A DNA stretch of 12,278 nucleotides from CAYSIX01 sp964431205 (GCA_964431205.1 CAYSIX010000120.1:1-12278); one strand, 5' to 3'; shown: positions 6,633-12,278, counted from the stretch's first letter. The notes: generated from the letters alone by a model not told the origin. Numbers and translations: made by a program.

Positions 6633-6659
6633 CGATCACGCGGCGACGCGGCCGGGCGG
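6633..6659. repeat. 27-bp perfect direct repeat, right copy, inside the 3' end of the deacetylase gene
   Basis: Matches 4430-4456 base for base. On the minus strand it encodes the last seven residues (PPGRVAA) and the stop of the deacetylase gene, plus three bases beyond. The functional gene end is therefore reconstituted at this copy, as happens when integrative elements insert at the 3' ends of genes. Confidence 0.9.
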
Positions 6660-7703
6660 GGCTGCATCGGACGGTGATGTGGTGTCGCGGTCGGCGGGTT
6701 GGAGCGCACGGGTGACATCGCGCGCGAAGTCACGGAGGGTGACGCCGCGGGCGCCGTCGGCGGCGCAGTGGGCGAAGACGCCTTCGAGCTGGGCGTAGAG
6801 GTGTTCGACCGCCGCGTCGTCGGGCCAGAAAGGCGAGCCGCCGGGCATCAGCTCGCTGGAGTGGAACATCATCTCGACCAGCGGCAGGCCACGTCGTCTG
6901 GCGGTCTCGTACACGCGGATCAGGTCGGCGGCGGCGGTGTGCGGCCGGGGGCGAAACCATTGCGGGCCGTGCAGGCCCAGCAGCTTTCGGCCGGCGACAC
7001 GCAGCACACGCGAGCGTTCCCACGCGCGTCGGCCGCGCGCCCGCACGCTCCGCCGCGCCAGCCAGTCCGTCCGCAGGATCGTCACCGGCACCTCCAGCAC
7101 ACGCGAGTCGCCGGGCCGGCACGCGTCGCGGTCATCCAGCATGTACGGCATCGGCGACGCGGCGGTGAAGTCCGGCCCGCCCCGCGTCACGCCCGGGTGG
7201 TCCGCCCAGCTCACCAGCGGCGTCACCGAGCAGTCCACGGCATAACCCATCCGCTCCAGCACCGCGGCGTGCGACGCCTCGAAGCCCCACCGCCCGGCGC
7301 GGTAGCTCGTCGGCGGGCGGCCGGTGCGCTGCGCGATCGACTCGGTCAACGATGCCAGCTTCGCCTCGAACAGCTCGATCGGCAGCTCGGAGGGGTACGG
7401 CCGCACGGGCGCGTCGGCCCGGTCCAGCGACATCCCCGCGAACGGCGGGTTCGACCACGGGTGCAGGTGCGCCCCGACCTCGGCCCGGCCCGCCTCCTGC
7501 GCCGGGGCCAGCACCCGGTCGAACGCGACGCTGCGCACCACCTCGTACGTGCACAGGTACGTCGGCGGGAAACCGAACCGCTCGCACAACGCCTGAAACC
7601 GCGGCAGGAACGCGAGGTTGTCCGTGCTCAGCCGCACGCCCGGCGACCACTGGTCGTCCGCCTCGGTGTCGATCGTGATGACCACGCGCACCGGCTCAGC
7701 CAT
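6636..7703 (-). CDS. WalW-type polysaccharide deacetylase family protein (CE4-like)
   Basis: A 355-residue cytoplasmic-looking protein without a signal peptide, of the NodB/CE4 superfamily branch that includes the lipopolysaccharide biosynthesis protein WalW. Seen features: IDTEAD at 11-16 (metal and base Asp motif), EVGAHLHPW with H79 and H81 (metal-binding motif), YRAGRWGF at 134-141, and FHSSELMPG at 280-288, the characteristic late motif of this branch. The family removes N-acetyl groups from sugars, here probably a nucleotide- or lipid-linked precursor or a surface polysaccharide; the substrate is unknown. The start codon lies inside the end of the formyltransferase gene (8-nt overlap), so the two are translationally coupled. 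The last seven codons fall in the 27-bp repeat, and the polar C-terminal tail (~335-355) looks non-conserved. Confidence 0.8.
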   Translation of the reverse strand: MAEPVRVVITIDTEADDQWSPGVRLSTDNLAFLPRFQALCERFGFPPTYLCTYEVVRSVAFDRVLAPAQEAGRAEVGAHLHPWSNPPFAGMSLDRADAPVRPYPSELPIELFEAKLASLTESIAQRTGRPPTSYRAGRWGFEASHAAVLERMGYAVDCSVTPLVSWADHPGVTRGGPDFTAASPMPYMLDDRDACRPGDSRVLEVPVTILRTDWLARRSVRARGRRAWERSRVLRVAGRKLLGLHGPQWFRPRPHTAAADLIRVYETARRRGLPLVEMMFHSSELMPGGSPFWPDDAAVEHLYAQLEGVFAHCAADGARGVTLRDFARDVTRALQPADRDTTSPSDAAPPGRVAA

Positions 7704-8604
7704 CGCAGCGGTCCCAGAGCCGCGGCAGCAGCCGACGCAGGCGGCGGTCGCTCTGCGGCGTCGGCTTGCCGTTGCGCGACGCCCGCGACTCGTCCTGCGG
7801 CGTGCCGCGCGTGCCCGTCCGTTCGATCAGCCGCACCGCCTCGACCAGCAGCTCCCGGCCGAGGATCTCCGACTTCACGCGAAGCGTCGTCGGCGTGTCG
7901 CCCCGCTCGAACGGCATCGGCCGTTGCAGCACGATCGGGCCGGTGTCGCAGCCCTCGTCCACGAAGTGCACGGTCACGCCCAGCGCGTCCAGCTCGCCGT
8001 GGTAGAGGCACCAGTACTCGGCCGCCAGCCCGCGGTGCCGGGGCAGCAGCGACGAGTGCTTGTTCAGCGTGCCCAGCCGCGGCAGGCGGAACACCTCGGG
8101 CTTGACGATCCGCCCGCCGGCGATGACGCCCAGGTCCGCCGACCAACTTCGAAGCGCTTCGCGCGATCGCTCCTCGTTGACGTTCTCGACCTCGACGATG
8201 GGCACGCGGTAGTGCTCGGCCAGCTCGGGCCAGGTCACGTACTCGCGGCGGCGTACATCGCGTTGCAGATTCGGGTAGCCGAAGTAGAGGCGGTCGAGCT
8301 TGCGGAGGAAGGCGTTCTCGGCGGCGCGGGCGCGGCGGTAGGGGTCGAAGGTGGGGCTCACGGCATCGAAGCAGCGGCGGGTGACGCGCTTGAGCCGGCG
8401 GACGGGCGAGCCGTTGCCCGCGCGGCTCGGCGAGCCCCACGGCCCGCGGTCCACGACGATGCCGGCCACGTTCAGGTGCTTGACCAGGTGGTGCACGGTC
8501 AGCAGCCCGGCGGGCGTGGTCAGGATCGCGACGCGCAGGGGTCGCTCCGTCGCGTCGTGCGACGCATCGGCCACGTCCGCCGTGCTGGGGGGTCTCGCCG
8601 TCAT
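7696..8604 (-). CDS. Formyltransferase-fold protein (Fmt/PurN/sugar N-formyltransferase family)
   Basis: A 302-residue protein. An N-terminal Rossmann-like region starts at RPLRVAILTT (21-30). The formyl transferase core carries the catalytic triad of the family: N181-x-H183 in LNKHSSLLPRHRG (180-192) and D220 in EGCDTGPI (217-224). The substrate would be 10-formyltetrahydrofolate plus an amine. The methionyl-tRNA acceptor domain of Fmt (the C-terminal OB-fold) is absent; only ~70 Arg-rich residues follow the core, so housekeeping Fmt is unlikely. Tight coupling to the WalW-type deacetylase suggests N-formylation of an amino sugar in surface glycan synthesis, which is an inference. The first 20 residues are probably unstructured. 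It lies 77 bp downstream of the xylanase gene on the same strand with no obvious ribosome binding site. Confidence 0.75.
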   Translation of the reverse strand: MTARPPSTADVADASHDATERPLRVAILTTPAGLLTVHHLVKHLNVAGIVVDRGPWGSPSRAGNGSPVRRLKRVTRRCFDAVSPTFDPYRRARAAENAFLRKLDRLYFGYPNLQRDVRRREYVTWPELAEHYRVPIVEVENVNEERSREALRSWSADLGVIAGGRIVKPEVFRLPRLGTLNKHSSLLPRHRGLAAEYWCLYHGELDALGVTVHFVDEGCDTGPIVLQRPMPFERGDTPTTLRVKSEILGRELLVEAVRLIERTGTRGTPQDESRASRNGKPTPQSDRRLRRLLPRLWDRCDG

Positions 8605-8681
8605 GCGCGCCGTGCCCGAGGCATCGGCACGGCGGGACCGCCAAGGCGACCCCGCGATTATCGGCTACGCGTCGGGGCGGA

Positions 8682-10379
8682 TTATCTGACCGGCTCCGAG
8701 CGTGACGGGGCCACCGACGGCGGCGCGGCCTGGGCGGCCTGCCGCGACCGGACGAGGACGCCGGCAACTCGGTCGCCGTGACGCTCGACCCGACAGCACC
8801 GATGGACGGCACCAACGAATCCGGCCGTGAGCAGCAGCGCGGCGGACGGCTCCGGCACGGCCGCGACCTCGCCCGCGCCGAAGTTGGACTGCCAGATGCC
8901 CAGGTCAAAGCCATCGACGTCGCCGTCGTTGTCGAAGTCGGCCGGCAGGCTCTCGCCGCTCATGCCGAACCGCGTCTGCCAGATGCTCAGGTCGAACGCG
9001 TCGACGTCCCCGTCTCCATCCGCGTCGCCCGGGATCAGCCCGACGATGCCGTCGATCGCCACCTCGACAACGCCGTCCTTGTCGAGCACGTAGCCGGGCA
9101 CGACGTAGTCCTGCCCGTCGTAGCGCACGGTAATCTCGTAGCCACCCTTGAACGCCCGTAGGATGAACCGGCCCAGCTCGTCCGTTTCGCCGGTCTCGTC
9201 CGTCCACCACTCGCCGAAGACCAGGTCCCGGTAAGCGGCCAGCGACGGCTTCTCGCTCCAGTCGTGGCGGTAGAGCGCCCCGTCCTGGCCGCGCCAGTGC
9301 GCCCCGGCCCAGAAGCCCCAAAGGGTGACGGCCTCCATCTGCGGGTGGCTGAACATGACGGTGAGGTAATCGCGCAGGAGCTGGGCCTGCCGGGCCTCGT
9401 CGCCGCCGACGTCGATGTCGAACTCGGTCACACGCAGCCGATCGGACAGGGCCGCGAAGCGGTCGATCCGGCCGTAGAGCTGCGACGCCGGCGTGTTGCT
9501 GACGCGGCCCCACTGCTCGATGAAGTGGCCCTGGAACCCGATGCCGTCGACGGGCGAGCCCTGGTCGATCAGGTACTGGATGACGCGTTCGTAGTCGTCG
9601 GCGCGGCTGTTGCCGGCGATCACGTCGTCCTCGTTGATCCACAGGTCCACACCTTCGGGAACGACCGATCGGGCGTGGTCGACGATCTGCTTGAGGATGG
9701 CCGTGCCCTCGCCGATGTCGGGGTCGTTCTCGTACGTGACGCCCGTCCACCCGATGGGGTGATTGATCACGTCCCACTCGTACACGCGTTCGCCGACGGT
9801 GGTGGCCTTGTCGGTGATGTGCTGAAACAGACGCGACTTGAGCGTGCTGTGATCGTTGTCGCCGCCGTCGTAGTCGTCGCCGCCGGCATCGGTCGCCCAG
9901 GACAGGTAGTGGCCGCGGGCGGGCAGGTCGTTGGCGTCGAGCCAGTCGAGCGCCGCGCGGGTCTGCGGCCAGTTGAACCCGTTGCCCCAGAGCCCATCCC
10001 ACGGCGGCCACTTCAGGTCGTTCTCGAACACGACGTGGTTGAAGTTCTCCAGAAGCTTCTGGCGGTACGTCTGGCCGGTGGGCGACGGATCGGTGATCAG
10101 CCGCGCGGTCACGGCCGTGCCGAACTGGAAGGCGTGGGCCTGCATGGCGACCGAGACCTCCGCGCCCGGCACGGGGTTGCCTCGGGCGTCGACGACGTGG
10201 ACGGCCAGCTCGGCCTTGCGGTGCTGCTCGATCCGCGCCCGAGCGTCGTCCAGCCAGGGCTGGGCGGACACGCCGGCCGCTACCAGCAGGCACGAAACAC
10301 CCCCCGCCGCCGCGGCAAGCCATGGCCGACGGAGCCGACAGCGGCTTCCGACGCGTCCCTCAGCTCGATTCGTTTTCAC
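8682..10379 (-). CDS. Secreted GH10 xylanase-like protein with dockerin-like repeats and PEP-CTERM
   Basis: A 565-residue protein. GTG at 10379 is chosen because a perfect GGAGGT lies 6 nt before it and a clean signal peptide follows (Arg-rich start, LAAAAGGVSCLLVAAGVSA). Upstream in-frame codons look non-coding. Residues ~55-395 are a GH10 barrel with ENDLKW (119-124), ARGHYLSW (154-161), GIGFQGHF (279-286), the nucleophile E319 in VTEFDI, and WGFWAGAHW (354-362). The acid/base site reads WDVINH, so His207 stands where GH10 enzymes have Glu. Two dockerin-like loops follow, DADGDGDVDAFDLSIWQ (452-468) and DFDNDGDVDGFDLGIWQ (481-497), then PEP at 509-511 and a hydrophobic stretch. Unusually, ~33 residues follow the basic cluster. 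It is expected at the cell surface acting on, or binding, xylan; catalytic activity is uncertain. Confidence 0.85.
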   Translation of the reverse strand: MKTNRAEGRVGSRCRLRRPWLAAAAGGVSCLLVAAGVSAQPWLDDARARIEQHRKAELAVHVVDARGNPVPGAEVSVAMQAHAFQFGTAVTARLITDPSPTGQTYRQKLLENFNHVVFENDLKWPPWDGLWGNGFNWPQTRAALDWLDANDLPARGHYLSWATDAGGDDYDGGDNDHSTLKSRLFQHITDKATTVGERVYEWDVINHPIGWTGVTYENDPDIGEGTAILKQIVDHARSVVPEGVDLWINEDDVIAGNSRADDYERVIQYLIDQGSPVDGIGFQGHFIEQWGRVSNTPASQLYGRIDRFAALSDRLRVTEFDIDVGGDEARQAQLLRDYLTVMFSHPQMEAVTLWGFWAGAHWRGQDGALYRHDWSEKPSLAAYRDLVFGEWWTDETGETDELGRFILRAFKGGYEITVRYDGQDYVVPGYVLDKDGVVEVAIDGIVGLIPGDADGDGDVDAFDLSIWQTRFGMSGESLPADFDNDGDVDGFDLGIWQSNFGAGEVAAVPEPSAALLLTAGFVGAVHRCCRVERHGDRVAGVLVRSRQAAQAAPPSVAPSRSEPVR

Positions 10380-10385
10380 GAAGCC

Positions 10386-10391
10386 ACCTCC
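10386..10391 (-). promoter_or_regulatory. Perfect ribosome binding site deciding a GTG start for the xylanase gene
   Basis: On the minus strand GGAGGT is followed by GGCTTC and then GTG at 10379. The frame stays open to 10475, but the longer start has no such site and would put 32 Gly/Arg-rich residues before the signal peptide. Confidence 0.75.
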
Positions 10392-10438
10392 AAAAGCATC
10401 CGCGCGGCCACGCCTTGTCCGACGGGCGCTGGCGCCGG

Positions 10439-10498
10439 GTGAGGCGCCTCCGCGGCCGCTCGGCCCGGGCCTCACCGCGCAAACCGGCGCTCACCGGT
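10439..10498 (-). promoter_or_regulatory. Inverted repeats in the xylanase mRNA leader
   Basis: GTGAGGC (10439-10445) is complementary to GCCTCAC (10469-10475), and ACCGG (10483-10487) to CCGGT (10494-10498) with a 6-base loop. Both fall between the putative -10 box at 10517 and the GTG start, so they would fold in the leader RNA. Short GC-rich pairings arise easily in this DNA, so a regulatory role is only possible. Confidence 0.25.
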
Positions 10499-10516
10499 CC
10501 AGGAACCTGACCGCTC

Positions 10517-10522
10517 ATTATA
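10517..10522 (-). promoter_or_regulatory. Consensus -10 box for the xylanase gene
   Basis: The minus strand reads CCATATAATGAG, a perfect TATAAT in otherwise GC-rich DNA. No good -35 lies 16-18 bp upstream. Transcription from about 10510 would give a leader of roughly 130 nt to the GTG start. Confidence 0.45.
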
Positions 10523-10669
10523 TGGAGTCGGACCCGCTTGCGGAGGAAAACCCGGCAGCCGACGGCAACCGTGGCGTAGATCGCCTGTCATGGAGCGGGC
10601 GTGATGGAACCCGCGCACGCGGTCGCCAACGGGCCGCCCGGAACCGAGGCCACGGCAGGTGTCGATCGC

Positions 10670-10912
10670 TCAGAGCGTCGCGCTGGTGTAGGGCAGCAGG
10701 GCCATGTACCGCGCCCGCTTGATGGCCTGGGCGACCATGCGTTGCTCGCGGGCGTTGAGGCCGGTCTTCTTGCGGCCCTGGATCTTGCCGTTGGGGGTCA
10801 TGAAGCGGCGCAGGTCATCGGCGCGCTTGTAATCGACGTAGGGCACCCCGTTGGTGCTCTTGACGGCGATGCGCAGGTCTTTGGGGGGGCCGAAGCTGGA
10901 AAACTCTGCCAT
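10670..10912 (-). CDS. rpsR: 30S ribosomal protein S18, cysteine-free form
   Basis: An 80-residue protein of normal S18 length. The conserved core is clear: VDYKRADDLRRFMTPNGKI (26-44), GRKKTG (46-51), then QRMVAQAIKRARYMALLPYT (57-76). S18 sits on the platform of the small ribosomal subunit near S6. The N-terminal Cys residues that bind zinc in many S18 proteins are absent; that part reads FGPPKDLRIAVKSTNGVP. Start ATG at 10912 has GGAG 8 nt upstream. The longer open frame reaching beyond it is antisense to the dehydrogenase gene and is not used. The usual partners rpsF, ssb and rplI are not adjacent; its neighbours are a divergent dehydrogenase and the xylanase gene. A 7-C tract in the coding strand (10883-10889) leaves the frame intact. 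Confidence 0.93.
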   Translation of the reverse strand: MAEFSSFGPPKDLRIAVKSTNGVPYVDYKRADDLRRFMTPNGKIQGRKKTGLNAREQRMVAQAIKRARYMALLPYTSATL

Positions 10913-10936
10913 GGGAGGGACTCCGTCGTGGGTTGG

Positions 10937-10956
10937 GCCTGCCACCGGCGGCAGGC
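10937..10956 (-). promoter_or_regulatory. Leader hairpin upstream of rpsR
   Basis: GCCTGCC (10937-10943) and GGCAGGC (10950-10956) pair perfectly over 7 bp around a 6-base loop. It lies between the putative rpsR promoter and the rpsR start, about 25 nt before the ATG, so it would fold at the front of the S18 mRNA. Autoregulation by a ribosomal protein is possible but not shown. Confidence 0.4.
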
Positions 10957-10969
10957 AACGGGTCGTCAC

Positions 10970-10998
10970 ACGATAGGCCGGCGGCGGGTCCTCCGCAA
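10970..10998 (-). promoter_or_regulatory. Putative rpsR promoter
   Basis: On the minus strand TTGCGG (10998-10993) and TATCGT (10975-10970) are spaced by exactly 17 bp. Transcription would begin near 10963, about 50 nt before the rpsR ATG, and would include the hairpin at 10937-10956. It lies back to back with the dehydrogenase -10 box at 11012. Confidence 0.45.
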
Positions 10999-11011
10999 GT
11001 GTCGGCGTCGT

Positions 11012-11017
11012 TACACT
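11012..11017 (+). promoter_or_regulatory. Candidate -10 box for a leaderless isocitrate dehydrogenase transcript
   Basis: CGTTACACT ends 7 nt before ATG 11025 and no Shine-Dalgarno is present (the spacer is GCCGACC). The string and the spacing equal those before the AmiE-NamZ gene. No good -35 is visible. Confidence 0.45.
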
Positions 11018-11024
11018 GCCGACC

Positions 11025-12050
11025 ATGAACCAGACCCACGACGCCGTGCTGATCAGCGGGGACGGGATCGGGCCGGAGGTGATGAAGGCGGTCCGCGCGG
11101 TGCTGACCGCGGCCGAGGCGCCGCTGCGATTCGAGGAGCACCGGGCGGGGCTGGCGGCGCTGGAGGCCGGCGAGGACGTGCTGCCCCAAGCCACGCTCGA
11201 CGCCATCCGCCGCTGCCACGTCGCCCTCAAGGGCCCGTGCACCACCCCGGTCGGCAAGGGCTTCACGTCCGTCAACGTCCAGTTGCGGCAGAAGCTGCAC
11301 CTGTACGCGGCCATCCGCCCCGTCCGCTCGCTTGACGGCGTGCCCACGCGGTTCCAGGACGTGGACCTGGTGATCTTCCGCGAAAACACGGAGGGCCTGT
11401 ACAGCGGCGTGGAGAACGAGATCGTCCCCGGCGTGGTCACGAGCATGAAGATCGCCACGGTCGCCGCCTGCACGCGCATCGCCGAGCGCGCCTTCGAGTA
11501 CGTGCAGCGCCGCGGCCGACGGCGGCTGACCGTCTTCCACAAGGCCAACATCATGAAGCTGTCGGACGGGCTGTTCCTGCGCTGCGTCGAGCAGGTGCAT
11601 CGCGAGCAATTCCGGGGCGTGCCCTACGACACGCGGATCATCGACGCCGGCTGCATGAAGCTCGTGCAGGACCCGACGCAGTTCGACGTGCTGCTGATGG
11701 AGAACTTCTACGGGGACGTGGTCAGCGACCTGGCGGCGGGGCTGGTCGGCGGGCTGGGCGTGGTGCCGGGGGCGAACATCGGCGACGAGGACGCGGTGTT
11801 CGAGGCGGTGCACGGCTCGGCGCCGGACATCGCCGGCAAGGGCGTGGCGAACCCGCTGGCACTGCTCATGTCGGCGGTGATGATGCTCAACCACCTGCAC
11901 GAGTCGCGGGGCGACGAGCGGTGCAAAGCCGTCGCCGAGCGGATCAAGGACGCCTACAACCGCGCCCTGGCCGACGGCCGCAAGACACGCGACCTCGGCG
12001 GCGACCTGGGCACCGACGCCTTCGCCGACGCCGTGATCGAGCGACTGTAA
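11025..12050 (+). CDS. Isocitrate dehydrogenase (NAD+), IDH3-like
   Basis: A 341-residue member of the isocitrate/isopropylmalate dehydrogenase family. It oxidatively decarboxylates isocitrate to 2-oxoglutarate in the TCA cycle. Seen motifs: GDGIGPEV (12-19); TTPVGKGFTSVNVQLRQKLHLYA (73-95), whose S-x-N-x-x-x-R pattern (S82, N84, R88) marks isocitrate rather than isopropylmalate binding; RENTEGLYSGVE (119-130) with R119 and Tyr126; HKANIMKLSDGLF (172-184) with K173; the metal-binding Asp pair in NFYGDVVSD (D231, D235); and HGSAPDIAGKGVANP (263-277), the form typical of NAD-dependent enzymes. The length fits the ~330-360-residue NAD-IDH class rather than the longer NADP-dependent E. coli type. 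Homoisocitrate or tartrate dehydrogenases are weaker alternatives. It is divergent from rpsR and convergent with dapF. Confidence 0.88.
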   Translation: MNQTHDAVLISGDGIGPEVMKAVRAVLTAAEAPLRFEEHRAGLAALEAGEDVLPQATLDAIRRCHVALKGPCTTPVGKGFTSVNVQLRQKLHLYAAIRPVRSLDGVPTRFQDVDLVIFRENTEGLYSGVENEIVPGVVTSMKIATVAACTRIAERAFEYVQRRGRRRLTVFHKANIMKLSDGLFLRCVEQVHREQFRGVPYDTRIIDAGCMKLVQDPTQFDVLLMENFYGDVVSDLAAGLVGGLGVVPGANIGDEDAVFEAVHGSAPDIAGKGVANPLALLMSAVMMLNHLHESRGDERCKAVAERIKDAYNRALADGRKTRDLGGDLGTDAFADAVIERL

Positions 12051-12130
12051 AACCCTTGTTCGTTCACGATTCGATAGGCCGGTCAGGTCTGGCGTGGGAT
12101 AGCGACACACGACGGTCGTCACCTGGTCGG

Positions 12131-12278
12131 TCACGCGTCGGGCCAGTCCCCGGTGAAGACCTCGACGGCGGGACCGGTCATCACGATGTGATCGTCGTCT
12201 CGCCAGAGGATGTCGAGCGTGCCGCCGGGCAGGCGAACTTCTGCGTGTCGCTCGGCGCGGTCGGTGGCGGCGGCGGCG
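12131..12278 (-). CDS. dapF: Diaminopimelate epimerase DapF, C-terminal fragment
   Basis: Only the last 48 codons are in the window; the gene continues past the right edge. The fragment reads EVRLPGGTLDILWRDDDHIV then MTGPAVEVFTGDW, the standard C-terminal end of DapF (beta-strand with PGG-x-L, then TGPA and F-x-G). The catalytic Cys residues lie outside the window. DapF interconverts LL- and meso-diaminopimelate for lysine and peptidoglycan synthesis. It converges on the isocitrate dehydrogenase gene with 80 bp between, in which I see no convincing terminator. Confidence 0.85.
   Translation of the reverse strand, partial: AAAATDRAERHAEVRLPGGTLDILWRDDDHIVMTGPAVEVFTGDWPDA

Larger units (their letters stand above)
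10380..10669. other. Intergenic region between rpsR and the xylanase gene
   Basis: Apart from the -10 box, ribosome binding site and leader inverted repeats listed separately, I see no gene here. The part nearest rpsR (10523-10669) holds no convincing intrinsic terminator; CCGACGG-type short palindromes are present but lack a T-run. Confidence 0.5.

Noticed and set aside
6699..8105. 468-codon plus-strand open frame opposite the deacetylase and formyltransferase genes
   Set aside because: No family features and an Arg/Ala-rich tail; both minus-strand genes have catalytic motifs.
7628..8914. 428-codon minus-strand frame overlapping the formyltransferase gene and the xylanase end
   Set aside because: Wrong frame of real genes, low-complexity Arg/Ala/Gly sequence.
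9264..10442. 392-codon plus-strand open frame opposite the xylanase gene
   Set aside because: Val/Asp/Gly-rich shadow of the GH10 coding strand with no recognisable domain or ribosome binding site.
12051..12130. Possible terminator between the isocitrate dehydrogenase gene and dapF
   Set aside because: Only a short ACGAC/GTCGT pairing with almost no loop and no T-run; not supportable.
10815..12134. 439-codon minus-strand frame opposite the isocitrate dehydrogenase gene
   Set aside because: Antisense shadow; it would also overlap rpsR in a different frame.
1..12278. CRISPR array, tRNA or rRNA genes
   Set aside because: No regularly spaced repeats and no cloverleaf or rRNA-like stretches were recognised on either strand.

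Overview
The window is GC-rich chromosomal DNA that looks like a planctomycete, most likely of the Phycisphaerae type. The pointers are three secreted proteins ending in PEP-CTERM sorting signals, dockerin-like calcium-binding repeats ahead of one of those signals, and an overall gene content typical of that group. This assignment is an inference from sequence style, with no 16S or marker search behind it.

Layout, left to right. (1) Positions 1-2078, plus strand: the 3' part of glcE and a complete glcF, overlapping by 4 nt, encoding two glycolate oxidase subunits. (2) Positions 2131-4413, minus strand: a secreted two-domain protein joining a serine beta-lactamase-like/AmiE-type hydrolase to a NamZ-type (DUF1343) exo-muramidase. 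(3) Positions 4457-6632: a 2,176-bp segment, AT-richer on its left half, carrying two plus-strand PEP-CTERM genes. The first is a broken S8-protease-like gene whose signal peptide is separated from its body by a G8 tract. The second is a complete PEP-CTERM protein of unknown function. (4) Positions 6636-10379, minus strand: a WalW-type polysaccharide deacetylase, a formyltransferase-fold enzyme overlapping it by 8 nt, and a secreted GH10 xylanase-like protein with dockerin-like repeats and PEP-CTERM. (5) Positions 10670-12278: rpsR (S18, minus), a divergent NAD-type isocitrate dehydrogenase (plus), and the 3' end of dapF (minus).

The main discovery is a perfect 27-bp direct repeat at 4430-4456 and 6633-6659 that exactly brackets segment 3. 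The right copy is the last seven codons plus stop of the deacetylase gene. The left copy is the same gene end stranded just upstream of the AmiE-NamZ gene. Deleting one copy and the segment would put the deacetylase stop 19 nt before the AmiE-NamZ start, as in an operon. The 2.2-kb segment therefore looks inserted into the 3' end of a gene, in the manner of an integrative element with att sites, although no integrase is visible.

Functionally, the minus-strand genes fit cell-envelope and glycan work: peptidoglycan muropeptide breakdown, N-deacetylation and N-formylation of surface sugars, and xylan handling. The outer genes are housekeeping: glycolate oxidation, ribosome, TCA cycle and lysine/DAP synthesis.
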